Notes: generated from the sequence alone by a model not told the origin. Positions 44,195-53,081 are shown, counted from the first letter of the stretch. The stretch: DNA of 64,000 bases from CAVTPU01 sp963736695 (GCA_963736695.1 CAVTPU010000004.1:248001-312000), one strand, 5' to 3'. Numbers and translations: made by a program.

Positions 44195-45637
44195 ATGCGC
44201 GTGTCCCCCCTCGTGGCTGTTGTGTGCGCCATCACCGTCGCGGTCTCCGGCTGCGACTCCTCACCCGACGCCGGGCCGGGTCCGACCGGCCCGGCCACCC
44301 CCAGTCCGTCCGAAACGATCGACATCTCTGGCGGACTGTCCCACCCGGTGGCCGACCCCATCTATCCGGCACGCGGCAACCCCGACATCGACGTTCTGCA
44401 CTACAACCTGCGTCTCCAGTGGGCTCCCACCACGAAGACGCTGACCGGCGTCGCCGAGCTACGCATCCGCCCGGTGCGAGACGCTCGTGAGGTGGCGCTC
44501 GACTTCACGCCGTACGCGTTGGATGGCGTCACGGTGGACGGCCGTGACGTCTCGGGGTCACGGGTCACACGCGACCGGCTGAGTGTGCCGGTCGCCGTCA
44601 CCGCCGACCGCGTGGTGACCCTCAACGTGCGCTATCACGGCACGCCGACGACCACCCCGATGCCGTCGCAACGCAGTGACACCGCACCGCTGGGTCTCAC
44701 CGTGGACTCCACGGGCGGTCTGATGACGATGCAGGAGCCCTTCGGGGCGTTCACCTGGTATCCCGCCAACGACCAGCCGTCGGACAAGGCGCTGTATGAC
44801 ATTGCCGTGACCGTGCCGTCGGGGTGGTCAGCCGTCGCCAGCGGCACACCCAACGGCAGGGAGGGTGACACGTTCCGCTACCGCAGCACCAACCCGGTCT
44901 CCGCTTATCTAGTCACGTTGGCCGTTGGCCGCTACACGGTGGAGACCGCCGAGGGGCCGCACGGGATTCCGGTGACCTACTGGCATCGCACTGTCGACGA
45001 GGCGCTGCTGCCCGTGCTGCGTGAGACCCCGCAGATGCTGACCTGGCTGGAGCAACGGTTCGGCCCCTATCCGTTTCCCTCCGCCGGGGTCGTCGTCGTC
45101 GACTCGCGCTCGGCGATGGAGACCCAGCAGATGGTGACGCTCGGGAGTCACGTGAGGCGCAACGCCCCGCAAAGGATGAAGGAAGTGCGTTATGTCGTGC
45201 TTCACGAACTTGCCCACCAGTGGTTCGGCGATTCGGTGACCACGTCAACCTGGAAAGACATGTGGCTCAACGAGGGCTGGGCCATGTATGTCCAGTTGCT
45301 CTATGAGAAGGCGCAGGGCGAGCCGTTTGACCTCCAGGAGGAGCTCGACGTGCGCGACGCCCAGTTCCGGGCGGACTACGGTCCACCCGGAAAGCCCAAA
45401 GCCAACCTGTTCGGCGCGGGCAACGTGTATTACTGCCCAGCCGCCATGCTGCACGAGATCCGCAAGCTGATCGGCGACAAGGCGTTTGATGATCTCGCGA
45501 AGGCATGGGTGCAGGAGCACCGCGACAGCGTGGCCGACAGGGCCACGTTCATCGCGTTCGTCAACACACACACCGGGCGGGATCTGACCACGCTCATCAA
45601 CACCTGGCTGGACTCGCCGACGACCCCACGGCACTGA
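44195..45637 (+). CDS. M1-family metallopeptidase lipoprotein
   Basis: 480 aa. Lipoprotein signal MRVSPLVAVVCAITVAVSGC with lipobox AVSGC (Cys20), then a Pro/Ser/Thr linker and the beta-sandwich N-domain (LHYNLRLQW). The gluzincin active site is HELAHQWFG followed by WKDMWLNEGWAMY, giving the HExxH-18-E zinc ligands; the GAMEN-like substrate motif is replaced by SAMETQQM. It cleaves N-terminal residues from peptides outside the cell membrane. TATTCT sits 8 nt before ATG 44195. Divergent from acr3; convergent with the DUF4190-like gene across a 40-bp palindrome. Confidence 0.93.
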   Translation: MRVSPLVAVVCAITVAVSGCDSSPDAGPGPTGPATPSPSETIDISGGLSHPVADPIYPARGNPDIDVLHYNLRLQWAPTTKTLTGVAELRIRPVRDAREVALDFTPYALDGVTVDGRDVSGSRVTRDRLSVPVAVTADRVVTLNVRYHGTPTTTPMPSQRSDTAPLGLTVDSTGGLMTMQEPFGAFTWYPANDQPSDKALYDIAVTVPSGWSAVASGTPNGREGDTFRYRSTNPVSAYLVTLAVGRYTVETAEGPHGIPVTYWHRTVDEALLPVLRETPQMLTWLEQRFGPYPFPSAGVVVVDSRSAMETQQMVTLGSHVRRNAPQRMKEVRYVVLHELAHQWFGDSVTTSTWKDMWLNEGWAMYVQLLYEKAQGEPFDLQEELDVRDAQFRADYGPPGKPKANLFGAGNVYYCPAAMLHEIRKLIGDKAFDDLAKAWVQEHRDSVADRATFIAFVNTHTGRDLTTLINTWLDSPTTPRH

Positions 45638-45641
45638 TCAC

Positions 45642-45681
45642 CACTGTGGGGAGGACCGGATATCCGGTCCTCCCCACAGTG
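45642..45681. terminator. 40-bp perfect palindrome, bidirectional terminator
   Basis: CACTGTGGGGAGGACCGGAT (45642-45661) is followed without spacer by its exact reverse complement (45662-45681). It begins 4 bp after the M1 peptidase stop and ends 22 bp before the convergent gene's stop. As RNA it folds to an 18-bp stem with a tight loop. Confidence 0.75.
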
Positions 45682-45703
45682 TGTTGGCTCGCGTCGCGCG
45701 GGT

Positions 45704-46282
45704 TTACTTCGCGGTGATGACGCCGCACGCCTTGTCGACCGCGTTGCCGTCGGCCTCCACCCTGGTCTGCAAATCCTCCGCGGGGGGCGTCGCGTTGGTG
45801 AGCGCGTCGAGCAGTTCCTGGAAGTCGTCGGCCAGCTTGTTGATCGCTGCCCGAGCCTCGCTGTTGTTGCTCTTCGCCGCCGAGTCGCGCAGACCGGCGA
45901 CGATTCGCTGGAACTCGGCCTTGAGGTTCTCCGGCGAGCCGGCCGCCTCGTCGAACGCCTTGTCGTTGTCGACGAAGGCGTTCACCGCGACGCAACCCGG
46001 GTCTGCGGCTTTGGCCACGTGAGTGCCGATATAGACGCCGACCGTGATCTGCCCGGCGAGCCACAGCACCGACAAGATGATGCCCACCAACGCCTTGCCC
46101 TTGCCACGGCCCACCTTCTTGGCCCGTCCCAGGCCCACGATGCCCAAGATCAGGCCGATGACGCTGACACCGAGGATGCCGAGGACCAACGATGCCGTGG
46201 CGAGACCGTTGCGGGGTGGGGACGTGGGCTCGGCCGGGATGATTGTTGCGGGAGCGTCGTCTCCCGGGAGCGGACCAGTCAC
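45704..46282 (-). CDS. DUF4190-type membrane protein
   Basis: 192 aa from GTG 46282, which follows AGGAGA. A short disordered start (DDAPATIIPAEPTSPP) is followed by two TM segments, TASLVLGILGVSVIGLILGIVGLG and ALVGIILSVLWLAGQITVGVYIG, the DUF4190 pattern. An extracytoplasmic helical domain follows with one cysteine pair (GCVAVNAFVD, KACGVITAK) that could form a disulfide. Function unknown. The 266 bp upstream, to the SRPBCC gene, show nothing I can name. Confidence 0.82.
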   Translation of the reverse strand: MTGPLPGDDAPATIIPAEPTSPPRNGLATASLVLGILGVSVIGLILGIVGLGRAKKVGRGKGKALVGIILSVLWLAGQITVGVYIGTHVAKAADPGCVAVNAFVDNDKAFDEAAGSPENLKAEFQRIVAGLRDSAAKSNNSEARAAINKLADDFQELLDALTNATPPAEDLQTRVEADGNAVDKACGVITAK

Positions 46283-46548
46283 TGCGCGTCTCCTGTCTGA
46301 GGCTGTGAGCTGCCGGGCGTTGACGGGCCCGGCAGCCGCAGATCTTAAGAAGACGAATGGGCGCTGTCGAACGGGCGAGGCCGCTCGCTTCGTTAGGAAA
46401 CGGTTCAATGCCGACGAATTCGCGAGGGGCTGCGAGGCATTCGCACCGATCGGCTGGCGGGGCACTGCCCCATCCGGCCACGCACGGTGGCCGATCGACC
46501 GCCTTGCCCGCCGGACCGGATCGCTTCCCGCCCGCTTCACGGAGGTGC

Positions 46549-47013
46549 CTACGCCGCCGCGATCCGGTCCGAGAAGAATCCGAGCAGCTCGCCCCAGCCG
46601 TGGCCGTATCCCTGCCCGGGTCGCGTTCCCTCTGCATCGAACTGTTCCCAGCCACTGTGCTCGATGGTGATCCGGGTCCCGGTGTCGATCTTTTCGAAGC
46701 GCACGGACACTTCCGTATGCTGATCAGGTCTCCAGCCCTGATTCCGCCAGCCAAAGACGAGCCGCGCGCCCGGCTCCCAGACGCGCACCTCGCCAATGGT
46801 GAAACCCTCGCCACTGTCGGCGTCATAAACCTCGATGAAACGGCCGCCGACGAAGGGTTCGAAGCGCAGTGTGACAGCCCGCGCGGGGTCGTTCCAATAG
46901 CTCGTGCCGCGTCTCCACCATGCTCCGATGTCGGCGGTAAAGACGGTGAATGCGGTCTGCGGGTCGCAGGCGACGTCAACGCGGGCGGTGGCGGTTCCGG
47001 TCGTGGTGTTCAT
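46549..47013 (-). CDS. SRPBCC (AHSA1-like) domain protein
   Basis: 154-aa START-like protein with the AHSA1 pattern: TATARVDVACDPQTAFTVFT at the N-terminus, then AWWRRGTSYWND, FVGGRFIEVYD, GEVRVWEPGARLVFGW and the long C-terminal helix WGELLGFFSDRI. It binds hydrophobic ligands; which one is unknown. The start overlaps the ArsR-type gene stop by 4 nt (ATGA), a very common SRPBCC/ArsR pair in actinomycetes, so it is under that repressor. Confidence 0.92.
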   Translation of the reverse strand: MNTTTGTATARVDVACDPQTAFTVFTADIGAWWRRGTSYWNDPARAVTLRFEPFVGGRFIEVYDADSGEGFTIGEVRVWEPGARLVFGWRNQGWRPDQHTEVSVRFEKIDTGTRITIEHSGWEQFDAEGTRPGQGYGHGWGELLGFFSDRIAAA

Positions 47014-47351
47014 GTCGGTTGTCCTTCGCTGTGTCGTTTCGTGTGTTCGGCGAACGCGTCGAGTTGGTCGGTCCAGAACGCCTCGACCTGGTCGAGCCAG
47101 GCCCGCGCACCTGCGAATGGTTCGGGGCGCAGCCGATAGACCCGAAGGCGCGCGTCATGGTCGACGCCGGTCTCGGCGACCAGCCCGCCGTGGCGCAGCA
47201 CCCGCAGGTGCCGGCTCACCGACGGTGCCGAGATGTCGAACTCCGCCGCGATCTCGCCCGCCCGTCTCGGCCGTTGCCGCAGTAGTTCCAGGATGCGCCG
47301 ACGGGTCGGGTCGGCGAGCGCGGAGAAGACCTCATCCAGGTCTGTAGTCAT
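47010..47351 (-). CDS. ArsR/SmtB-family transcriptional repressor
   Basis: 113 aa. Winged helix with FSALADPTRRRILELLRQ, the recognition helix region AAEFDISAPSVSRHLRVLR and wing LVAETGVDHDARLRVYRL. No metal-binding cysteine motif (no ELCVCDL), so it is the metal-independent type usually paired with SRPBCC genes. ATG 47351 is fixed by the family N-terminus TTDLDEVFSALADP; a 13-bp-arm palindrome ends 3 bp before it, a clear autoregulatory operator. Not likely to control acr3-arsC. Confidence 0.92.
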   Translation of the reverse strand: MTTDLDEVFSALADPTRRRILELLRQRPRRAGEIAAEFDISAPSVSRHLRVLRHGGLVAETGVDHDARLRVYRLRPEPFAGARAWLDQVEAFWTDQLDAFAEHTKRHSEGQPT

Positions 47352-47354
47352 GCC

Positions 47355-47386
47355 GCACATTGTTAGCTCATCGGCTAACAATGTGC
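47355..47386. promoter_or_regulatory. Operator of the ArsR-type repressor
   Basis: Perfect 13-bp arms GCACATTGTTAGC (47355-47367) and GCTAACAATGTGC (47374-47386) around TCATCG, lying 3 bp ahead of the ArsR start. TTAGC-N6-GCTAA is of the kind bound by ArsR-type dimers; the placement predicts that binding covers the promoter. Confidence 0.75.
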
Positions 47387-47397
47387 AACTCATAGTT

Positions 47398-47450
47398 CGT
47401 GATCGTGGTGTTTGCGGGTCGTGGAAACGACCGCAAACACCACGATCACG
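47398..47450. terminator. Long perfect inverted repeat with GGAA loop
   Basis: 20-bp perfect arms CGTGATCGTGGTGTTTGCGG (47398-47417) and its reverse complement (47431-47450). The 13 nt between add TCGT/ACGA pairing, with one bulged G, and a GGAA tetraloop. It begins 7 bp before the stop of the gene at 47457 in transcription order and sits between it and the ArsR promoter: a terminator by position, unusually long. Confidence 0.65.
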
Positions 47451-47456
47451 CAAACG

Positions 47457-48590
47457 CTAATGTCCGTCTATCCGGTCAGTGTTGGGCCCCGGTTCATTCG
47501 GGCGCCAGCCCCTGTTACCGTCGAAGATCAGCGGCGTGCCGGTGAAGACGTCGAAGATGATTCGGCTCCCGATAGGTTTCTGAAGCTGGATCTTCGCAGT
47601 GTCGCCGGGTAGCGGAGCGACGCACGGATCGGGCACATGTCCGTCGACTCGATATGGGGCGGCGAACCCGGACACGAAAATCATGGTGTTGGTTTCGTAA
47701 ACCAGACCACGACGCTCACGATCGCATGCGCTCTTTCCATAGCTCACAGTCAAGGTGCGCCCCTGCTCCGCCGGTGCCGCGGGCGTCGACATCCAGTTCA
47801 CGGAAAACAGGTAGCCGTCCTCCGGTCGGTCCGACACCGACTTCGCCCAGCTAGATGGATTGAACATGGTGATCGCGCTTGGGTCGATGGCGACAGTGAC
47901 GACCGGCACGAACAGTTCCTTGACCGTGAAATACCACGCCGGCACCTCGATCGTGCCGCGTGAGGTGCGCATGGTCGTTTTACCCAGCCTCACGCCGGTG
48001 ACCGTCAGCACACAACCCGGCTGCCCCGCGCATGCGGGGTCTCCGTCTCCGTGGTCCATCGTGACGAATGTCCACTTCGCCGCGAGCACGTCCACCGACA
48101 TCTTCTTCCCGTCCGGGAAGGTGATCGCGTGTTTCGGTTGCGGAGTGTCCGGCAAGGTCGTCGCCAGGCGGTAGTGTCCATTGTGGAACGCGTCGCTCGC
48201 CCAGATCGCCTCAGGTCGATACATGGGTCCCGTCCCCGGACCCGGTTGACTCAAACCGTCGATCGCCACCAGTTTTGTGTGCCATGCCGAGTCGAGCCCG
48301 GACTCCTGCCAACCCTCCAACGTCAGCAGCCGCTGCGTGCCGAACATCTCGTCGACTGACGGCCGCGACGTCGTCGGCCGGGGGTCCGCCGGCTGGTCTT
48401 TGAGCGGCAGGTCCAGCGGCGAGAGCAGCACCGCGATGACGAGCAGGATCGATGCCGCAGCTGATCCGATGATGGCCACCCTGCGGCGGATGGCGCGGCG
48501 CCGGATCCGACTCAGGGGCGGTTGCTCCAGGTCGAGCGGTGGCGTGGGCACACCATCGCGGAAGACGTCTTCGGCGCTACGAATGGTCAT
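47457..48590 (-). CDS. Membrane-anchored partner of the ECF sigma factor (CU044_5270-like)
   Basis: 377 aa. A basic cytoplasmic stretch (SRIRRRAIRRRV) is followed by one TM segment (AIIGSAAASILLVIAVLLSP, about residues 39-58) and a large outer domain with FVTMDHGDGDPACAGQPGCV cysteines and CDRERRGLVY. It overlaps the sigma factor stop by 4 nt, so it is co-made with it. Members of this family commonly follow SigE-type ECF genes in actinomycetes; whether they act as anti-sigma factors is not shown, and no ZAS motif is visible here. Confidence 0.82.
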   Translation of the reverse strand: MTIRSAEDVFRDGVPTPPLDLEQPPLSRIRRRAIRRRVAIIGSAAASILLVIAVLLSPLDLPLKDQPADPRPTTSRPSVDEMFGTQRLLTLEGWQESGLDSAWHTKLVAIDGLSQPGPGTGPMYRPEAIWASDAFHNGHYRLATTLPDTPQPKHAITFPDGKKMSVDVLAAKWTFVTMDHGDGDPACAGQPGCVLTVTGVRLGKTTMRTSRGTIEVPAWYFTVKELFVPVVTVAIDPSAITMFNPSSWAKSVSDRPEDGYLFSVNWMSTPAAPAEQGRTLTVSYGKSACDRERRGLVYETNTMIFVSGFAAPYRVDGHVPDPCVAPLPGDTAKIQLQKPIGSRIIFDVFTGTPLIFDGNRGWRPNEPGPNTDRIDGH

Positions 48591-49093
48591 CGGGACACCT
48601 CCTCTGGCTCGGTGACGATCGCGGCGACTCGCGGGTCAGCCCGCAGGTTCGCCAGCGCGCGAGCGGTATAGGACTTGACGGTGCCGATGCTGATCCCCAG
48701 TGCCTGTGCGGTGGCAGCCTCCGTCAGATCGGCGTGGAACCGCAGCATGAGCACGGCCCGTTGTTGGCGGGGTAGACCCGCCAACACTTTCGCCAACGCG
48801 GAGCGCAGATCCGGCTCGCCATACGTGTCAACATGGGCTTGTTCGGGCAGCACCGCGAATGACATCTCGCCTCGCCACTTGCGTCGCCACCAACTCAGAT
48901 AGGTCGTGGCCAGCATGCGTCGCAGATAGGCATCGGGCGCGTCGTCACGCAGACGCGCCCATCGCCCATATGCGCGGGTGAGCACGGTCTGCACCAAGTC
49001 TTCGGCCCGGTGCCAGTCGCCGGTGAGCATCCACGCCGAGCGCAGCAATCGGGGCCAGGCCGTTTTCACATATGAATCGAAGTCATGTGTCAC
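48587..49093 (-). CDS. ECF-family RNA polymerase sigma factor (SigE-like)
   Basis: 168 aa from GTG 49093, which follows GGGAGGAAG. Region 2 contains LLRSAWMLTGDWHRAEDLVQTVLTRAYG; the YLSWWRRKWR part is typical of the SigE-type family of actinomycetes. Region 4 has LPRQQRAVLMLRFHADLTEAATAQALGISIGTVKSYTARALANLR, a full HTH. No C-terminal extension. It is translationally coupled to the membrane partner downstream. Stimulus unknown. Confidence 0.92.
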   Translation of the reverse strand: MTHDFDSYVKTAWPRLLRSAWMLTGDWHRAEDLVQTVLTRAYGRWARLRDDAPDAYLRRMLATTYLSWWRRKWRGEMSFAVLPEQAHVDTYGEPDLRSALAKVLAGLPRQQRAVLMLRFHADLTEAATAQALGISIGTVKSYTARALANLRADPRVAAIVTEPEEVSR

Positions 49094-49186
49094 GCTTCCT
49101 CCCTCCGGCGCTTCAACGACGCGGGGGGCTCCAATGGTTGCCACCGCGTCGCCGGCACTCACGAGAGGCGCGCAGGAGACGGCCGA

Positions 49187-49660
49187 TCAGTTGGCCGTGA
49201 CGCTCACCCGTGGTTCGACGATGACGGGAAAGTTGACCGAGTTGGCGACGTAACAGACCTCGTGCGCGCGTTCGTGCAACGCCACCGCAGCATCGATCAT
49301 CGACGTCTGCGTGACCGTGATGTGTGGCCGCAGCGTGACCCCGGTGAACCGTCCGGTGTCCCGCGTGGTGGTCATCACGCCGGTAGCGTCGTCGACATAG
49401 CCGGTGACGACGACACCGGCGTCCGCGCACAGGTGCAGATACCACAGCATGTGGCACTGCGAGAGCGCGGCGACGAGCAACTGTTCGGGGTTCCACCGGG
49501 TCGGGTCACCGCGAAACGCCGGGTCGGAACTGCCGGCGATGGTGGCCCGCCCGTCGGTGGCGACGTCGTGGTCACGGGCGTAGTCCCGATATCCGCTGGT
49601 TCCGGTGCCACGGTCACCGGTCCAGGTCACCGTGACGTCAAAAACATGATCGGTTGTCAT
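49187..49660 (-). CDS. OsmC/Ohr-family protein
   Basis: 157 aa. N-terminal strand FDVTVTWTGDRG, core motif DPTRWNPEQLLVAALSQCHM with the first reactive Cys and LWYLHLCADAGVVVTGY; the second expected Cys is in AHEVCYVANSVN. These are the peroxidatic and resolving cysteines of thiol-dependent hydroperoxide reductases. The family detoxifies organic peroxides. It starts 9 bp after the M3 peptidase stop and is probably in its operon. Confidence 0.9.
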   Translation of the reverse strand: MTTDHVFDVTVTWTGDRGTGTSGYRDYARDHDVATDGRATIAGSSDPAFRGDPTRWNPEQLLVAALSQCHMLWYLHLCADAGVVVTGYVDDATGVMTTTRDTGRFTGVTLRPHITVTQTSMIDAAVALHERAHEVCYVANSVNFPVIVEPRVSVTAN

Positions 49661-49669
49661 CGACGATCC

Positions 49670-51628
49670 CTACTTCGCGTCGAGCCACGCCTGATAGGCG
49701 GCGAAGTCATAGGGGCGGCCGAGGAACGCCTCGACGAGCCGCGCCGCCGGTGCGCTGCCACCCGGTGCGAGCACCGTGTCGCGATAACGCTCGGCGGTGT
49801 CGGTGTCGAGCAGTCCGGCCCCGCTAAACGCCGTGAACAGGTCCTTGGCGATGACCAGCGACCACATGTAGGTGCAGTAGATCGCCGAATAGTCGACGAG
49901 GTGGCCGAAGCTCAGGTGCAGATAGGTGCCGTCGACGAAGGGGAACGGGGTGAGCCGTTCATAGAGTTCCTTCTCCACCGCCGCCGGGTCGAGCCCGTCG
50001 GGGTCGCGCAGATACAACTGCAGGCTCAACGCGGCATAGAACATCTGTTGCCGCACGGCGAGGCCCTTGCCGCACTCGTCGGCGGCGCGCAGCTGCTCGA
50101 CCATCGGCGCCGGCAACGCCTCGCCGGTGGCGTGATGCACGGCGAACCGGGCGAGCACCTCCGGGTCACGCACCCACTCCTCGAGCAGCTGCGACGGCGC
50201 CTCGACGAAGTCCCATTCGGTGCTGATGCCGCTGGTGCCCGCCCATCGGGTGTGTCCACCGAAGATGTGGTGCAGCAGGTGACCGAACTCGTGGAAGAAG
50301 GTGGACACGTCGGAGTGCTGCAACAACGCCGGCTCCGCCCCGGGCCGCGGCAGGTTGCACACGAGTGCGCACTCCGGGATGCGCTGACCGGCCTTGCCGG
50401 TGGTCATGGTGAACATCGCCGCGTGGGCGAACTTGTCGGCCCGCGGATGCATGTCGAGGAAGATCCGGCCAATGAGTTCGTCGCCGCGGAGCACGTCGTG
50501 GCACTCCACCTCGGGGTCCCAGCCGACGATGTCAGCGCGCGCGATAAACCGTACGCCGAAAAGGTCTTCGACCAGACTCATGAGCCCGGCCTTGACCCGG
50601 GTGTATTCGAAGTAGGGACGCATGGCCTGCGTGTCGAACGCGAACTGTTCGGCTTTGACTCGGTCGTCGAGGTGTGCGCTGTCCCACGGCTGCACGCGGG
50701 TCGCGGTCGGGTCGTCGACCTGCTTGCGGGTCAGCAGCTGCTGATAGTCCTCGGCGGCCCGACGGTCGGCGGCGACGGTGATCCGGTCGATGAAGTCGGC
50801 GATGTTCGAGGCGCTGCCGATCATCTTGTCCTCGGCGACATACTGCGCCCAGCTGGAATAGCCGAGCACGGTGGCGAGGCGGCGGCGGCGGTGGATGAGC
50901 GCCGCGAGCACCGGCTGGTTGGCCGGATATCCCCGCATGCGGAACAGCCGCCACAACTGCTCGCGGGCGGCCTCGTCGACGCTGTAACGCAAAAACGGCA
51001 CGATATCGGGATATTCAGTGGTGATCTCCACAAGCCCGTCGTCGCCGGCCGGATGCGCGCGCACATAGTCGTCGGGCAGTCCCGCCAACGCCGTCGGGGC
51101 GAGCCTGGCGACGCGGGTGTCCGCGCGAATGTTGCGGTCGAAGTCCTGGCCGAGGGTGACCAGTTCTTCTTGAAGCTCCCGTACGAGTGCACGGGTCGGC
51201 TCGTCACGGTCGACACCGGCGCGGCGGAAGTCCCGCAGGGTCTTCGCGACATAGTGCCGGGTCGCCGCGTCGGCGTGGGCGTCGTCGAGCCCCGCGTCGA
51301 TCCGGGTGAGCGCCTCATAGAGATCCCGGTCGAGGGAGACGTCGGTGAGCACCTTCGCCAACGACTGTTTCGCGGCCTCGGCCGCGGACCTCATCGCCGG
51401 CTGCGGGTGGGTGACCGCGATGAGGTCCATCCGGTTGGTCGTGTCGCCGAGCGCGGCCATCGCCTCGTCATAGGTGTCGAGCACGCTCAGCGGGGCGGCC
51501 GCCGTGGCGGCACCGGCCTTCACGGCCGCGAACCCGGCGGTGGCCGCCGCCACCGTGTCGTCGACGGCTCGGGCGAGGTCGTCCGGCGTCGACGTGGTCA
51601 GCGTCGCGGCCGCGCTGTCTGCGGACAT
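49670..51628 (-). CDS. M3-family oligopeptidase (peptidyl-dipeptidase Dcp/oligopeptidase A-like)
   Basis: 652-aa cytoplasmic zinc metallopeptidase. The zinc site is FFHEFGHLLHHIFGGH (about residue 445), with the third ligand Glu in STEWDFVEAPSQLLEEW. Other family marks are GRIFLDMHPRADKFAHAAMF and YLHLSFGHLVDYSAIYCTYMW (the Tyr/His substrate loop). ATG 51628 is chosen since GGAGG lies 6 nt ahead. It degrades short peptides. OsmC follows 9 bp later. Confidence 0.94.
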   Translation of the reverse strand: MSADSAAATLTTSTPDDLARAVDDTVAAATAGFAAVKAGAATAAAPLSVLDTYDEAMAALGDTTNRMDLIAVTHPQPAMRSAAEAAKQSLAKVLTDVSLDRDLYEALTRIDAGLDDAHADAATRHYVAKTLRDFRRAGVDRDEPTRALVRELQEELVTLGQDFDRNIRADTRVARLAPTALAGLPDDYVRAHPAGDDGLVEITTEYPDIVPFLRYSVDEAAREQLWRLFRMRGYPANQPVLAALIHRRRRLATVLGYSSWAQYVAEDKMIGSASNIADFIDRITVAADRRAAEDYQQLLTRKQVDDPTATRVQPWDSAHLDDRVKAEQFAFDTQAMRPYFEYTRVKAGLMSLVEDLFGVRFIARADIVGWDPEVECHDVLRGDELIGRIFLDMHPRADKFAHAAMFTMTTGKAGQRIPECALVCNLPRPGAEPALLQHSDVSTFFHEFGHLLHHIFGGHTRWAGTSGISTEWDFVEAPSQLLEEWVRDPEVLARFAVHHATGEALPAPMVEQLRAADECGKGLAVRQQMFYAALSLQLYLRDPDGLDPAAVEKELYERLTPFPFVDGTYLHLSFGHLVDYSAIYCTYMWSLVIAKDLFTAFSGAGLLDTDTAERYRDTVLAPGGSAPAARLVEAFLGRPYDFAAYQAWLDAK

Positions 51629-51793
51629 CAGCATCCTCCACGGGGAAGTCTGGTGGTCGGATCGACCCTACCCGGCCCCCGACCATCGCCGGCTCAGGCG
51701 GGCACCACGACCGCCCAGAGGCGTCAATCGCGACGCTGGTCACACCCCAGGTGTAATCTGCGACGCAGACGCGGCGCATCTGTCCAGGCCAAT

Positions 51794-52243
51794 ATGCTCG
51801 CCATGACGTTCACACCAGACGACGACCGACCGGTCGTCTTCGCCGTCTCCATGCTCGCCCTGCTGGTCGCGCACCACATCGGTGACCACGTGCTGCAAAG
51901 TGACGAGCAGGCAGCTCACAAGGCCGACTCGAGCCCGCGCGGATATCGGGCGATGGCCGGTCATCTCGCCGTCTATCACGCGGCGGCGGCGGCGGTGTTG
52001 ATCGGCACTCTGACCGTGCTCGGGTTGCCCTTGTCAGCGTGGGGCCTCGTCGCCGGGCTGGGATTCTCGCTCGTGACCCACGGGGTGCTGGACCGGCGGT
52101 GGCCGGTGCGGGCCGTGCTGCGAGCCACCCGCTCGCCGCGCTTCGCCGAGACGACCACGCCGGTCTGCGGCATGTATGTCGCCGACCAGTCCCTGCACAA
52201 GTTGTGTCTGCTCGTTTCGGCGATCCTCGTGGCGACGGTGTAG
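51794..52243 (+). CDS. DUF3307-type membrane protein
   Basis: 149 aa with TM segments around VFAVSMLALLVAHHIGDHVL, LAVYHAAAAAVLIGTLTVLG, LSAWGLVAGLGFSLVTHGVL and a C-terminal LHKLCLLVSAILVATV. The HHIGDHVLQSDEQAAHKAD motif near the start is the DUF3307 signature. Function unknown. ATG 51794 or ATG 51803 are both possible. It converges with the inositol-phosphatase-like gene, 4 bp between stops. Confidence 0.85.
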   Translation: MLAMTFTPDDDRPVVFAVSMLALLVAHHIGDHVLQSDEQAAHKADSSPRGYRAMAGHLAVYHAAAAAVLIGTLTVLGLPLSAWGLVAGLGFSLVTHGVLDRRWPVRAVLRATRSPRFAETTTPVCGMYVADQSLHKLCLLVSAILVATV

Positions 52244-52247
52244 GCCG

Positions 52248-53081
52248 TCAGCCGGCGTCGGCGACAGTCAACAACTCGTCGCGCACGGTCCTCCAGACGC
52301 CCGGGTTGCGTGCGACGAGCAGACCCTGATCCCGCCGCGTCGGCGTGTATGGGGTCGTGTCCAACCAGCCCGCCACCCCACCCGACTCCTCCACCAGCAG
52401 CACCCCTGGCGCGTGGTCCCACGGCATGGTCTGCCAGAAGAACGTGAACTGCGTCTCGTCGCGCAGGATCGACGGGTATTCGTAGCCGGCGCAACCACGG
52501 CCGGGACGCCACACCGGCGGGCCACCGGGCTCGCCGGTGTCCTCGCCGGCGCCGGCACGCATCGCCGCCAACGGGTGCTCTGGTGGCATGCGTCGCACGA
52601 GGGTCGAGCCCCGCAGCGCGTGAGCGGCGGGCACCTGGTCGCTGGCCCGTGTCCGAACCCCGTTGAGATAGGCGCCGGATCCCCGCTCGGCGACGGCGAC
52701 GTCACCGGAGAGCGGGTCGAGGATCCACCCGGCCGTGGTCTGCCCGGCCCGCAGCAACGCCACCATCACCGCGAACGGGCCGATTCCCTGGGCGAAGTTC
52801 GCCGTGCCGTCGAGCGGGTCCACCAACCACACCGCGCCCGGATGCGACACGGTCTCAAGCAGCGTCGGGTTGGCGGCGACCGCCTCCTCACCGACGACGC
52901 GCGAACCGGGCAGCAACGCGGCGAGCTCGGCGGTGAGGCGCTCCTCCGCCTCCCGGTCGGCCACCGTGACCACGTCGCTGGGCCCCTTCTCGTGGATCTC
53001 CGACGCGTCGAGCCGCTGGAACCGCGGCACAATCACCTCGGCCGCGACGTGACGCATCAGCTGCTCAACCCGTTCGATCAT
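52248..53081 (-). CDS. Inositol monophosphatase-family protein
   Basis: 277-aa Mg-dependent, Li-sensitive phosphatase fold. Metal ligands are in VVGEEA, WLVDPLDGTANFAQGIG and MPWDHAPGVLLVEESGG. The middle region is shorter and more Pro/Gly rich (GEDTGEPGGPPVWRPGRG) than in classical IMPases, so it could also be a fructose-1,6-bisphosphatase or histidinol-phosphatase-like member. ATG 53081. The palindromic repeat copy 3 lies 43 bp upstream. Confidence 0.92.
   Translation of the reverse strand: MIERVEQLMRHVAAEVIVPRFQRLDASEIHEKGPSDVVTVADREAEERLTAELAALLPGSRVVGEEAVAANPTLLETVSHPGAVWLVDPLDGTANFAQGIGPFAVMVALLRAGQTTAGWILDPLSGDVAVAERGSGAYLNGVRTRASDQVPAAHALRGSTLVRRMPPEHPLAAMRAGAGEDTGEPGGPPVWRPGRGCAGYEYPSILRDETQFTFFWQTMPWDHAPGVLLVEESGGVAGWLDTTPYTPTRRDQGLLVARNPGVWRTVRDELLTVADAG

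Noticed and set aside
47010..47351. ArsR-type gene as the regulator of acr3-arsC
   Set aside because: It is paired by overlap with an SRPBCC gene, has its own palindrome, lacks metal-binding cysteines and is 3 kb away.
49085..51793. Long plus-strand open frame running into the DUF3307 gene
   Set aside because: The first ~900 codons are antisense to the M3 peptidase and OsmC genes. Only the last 150 codons form a real protein, annotated from 51794.
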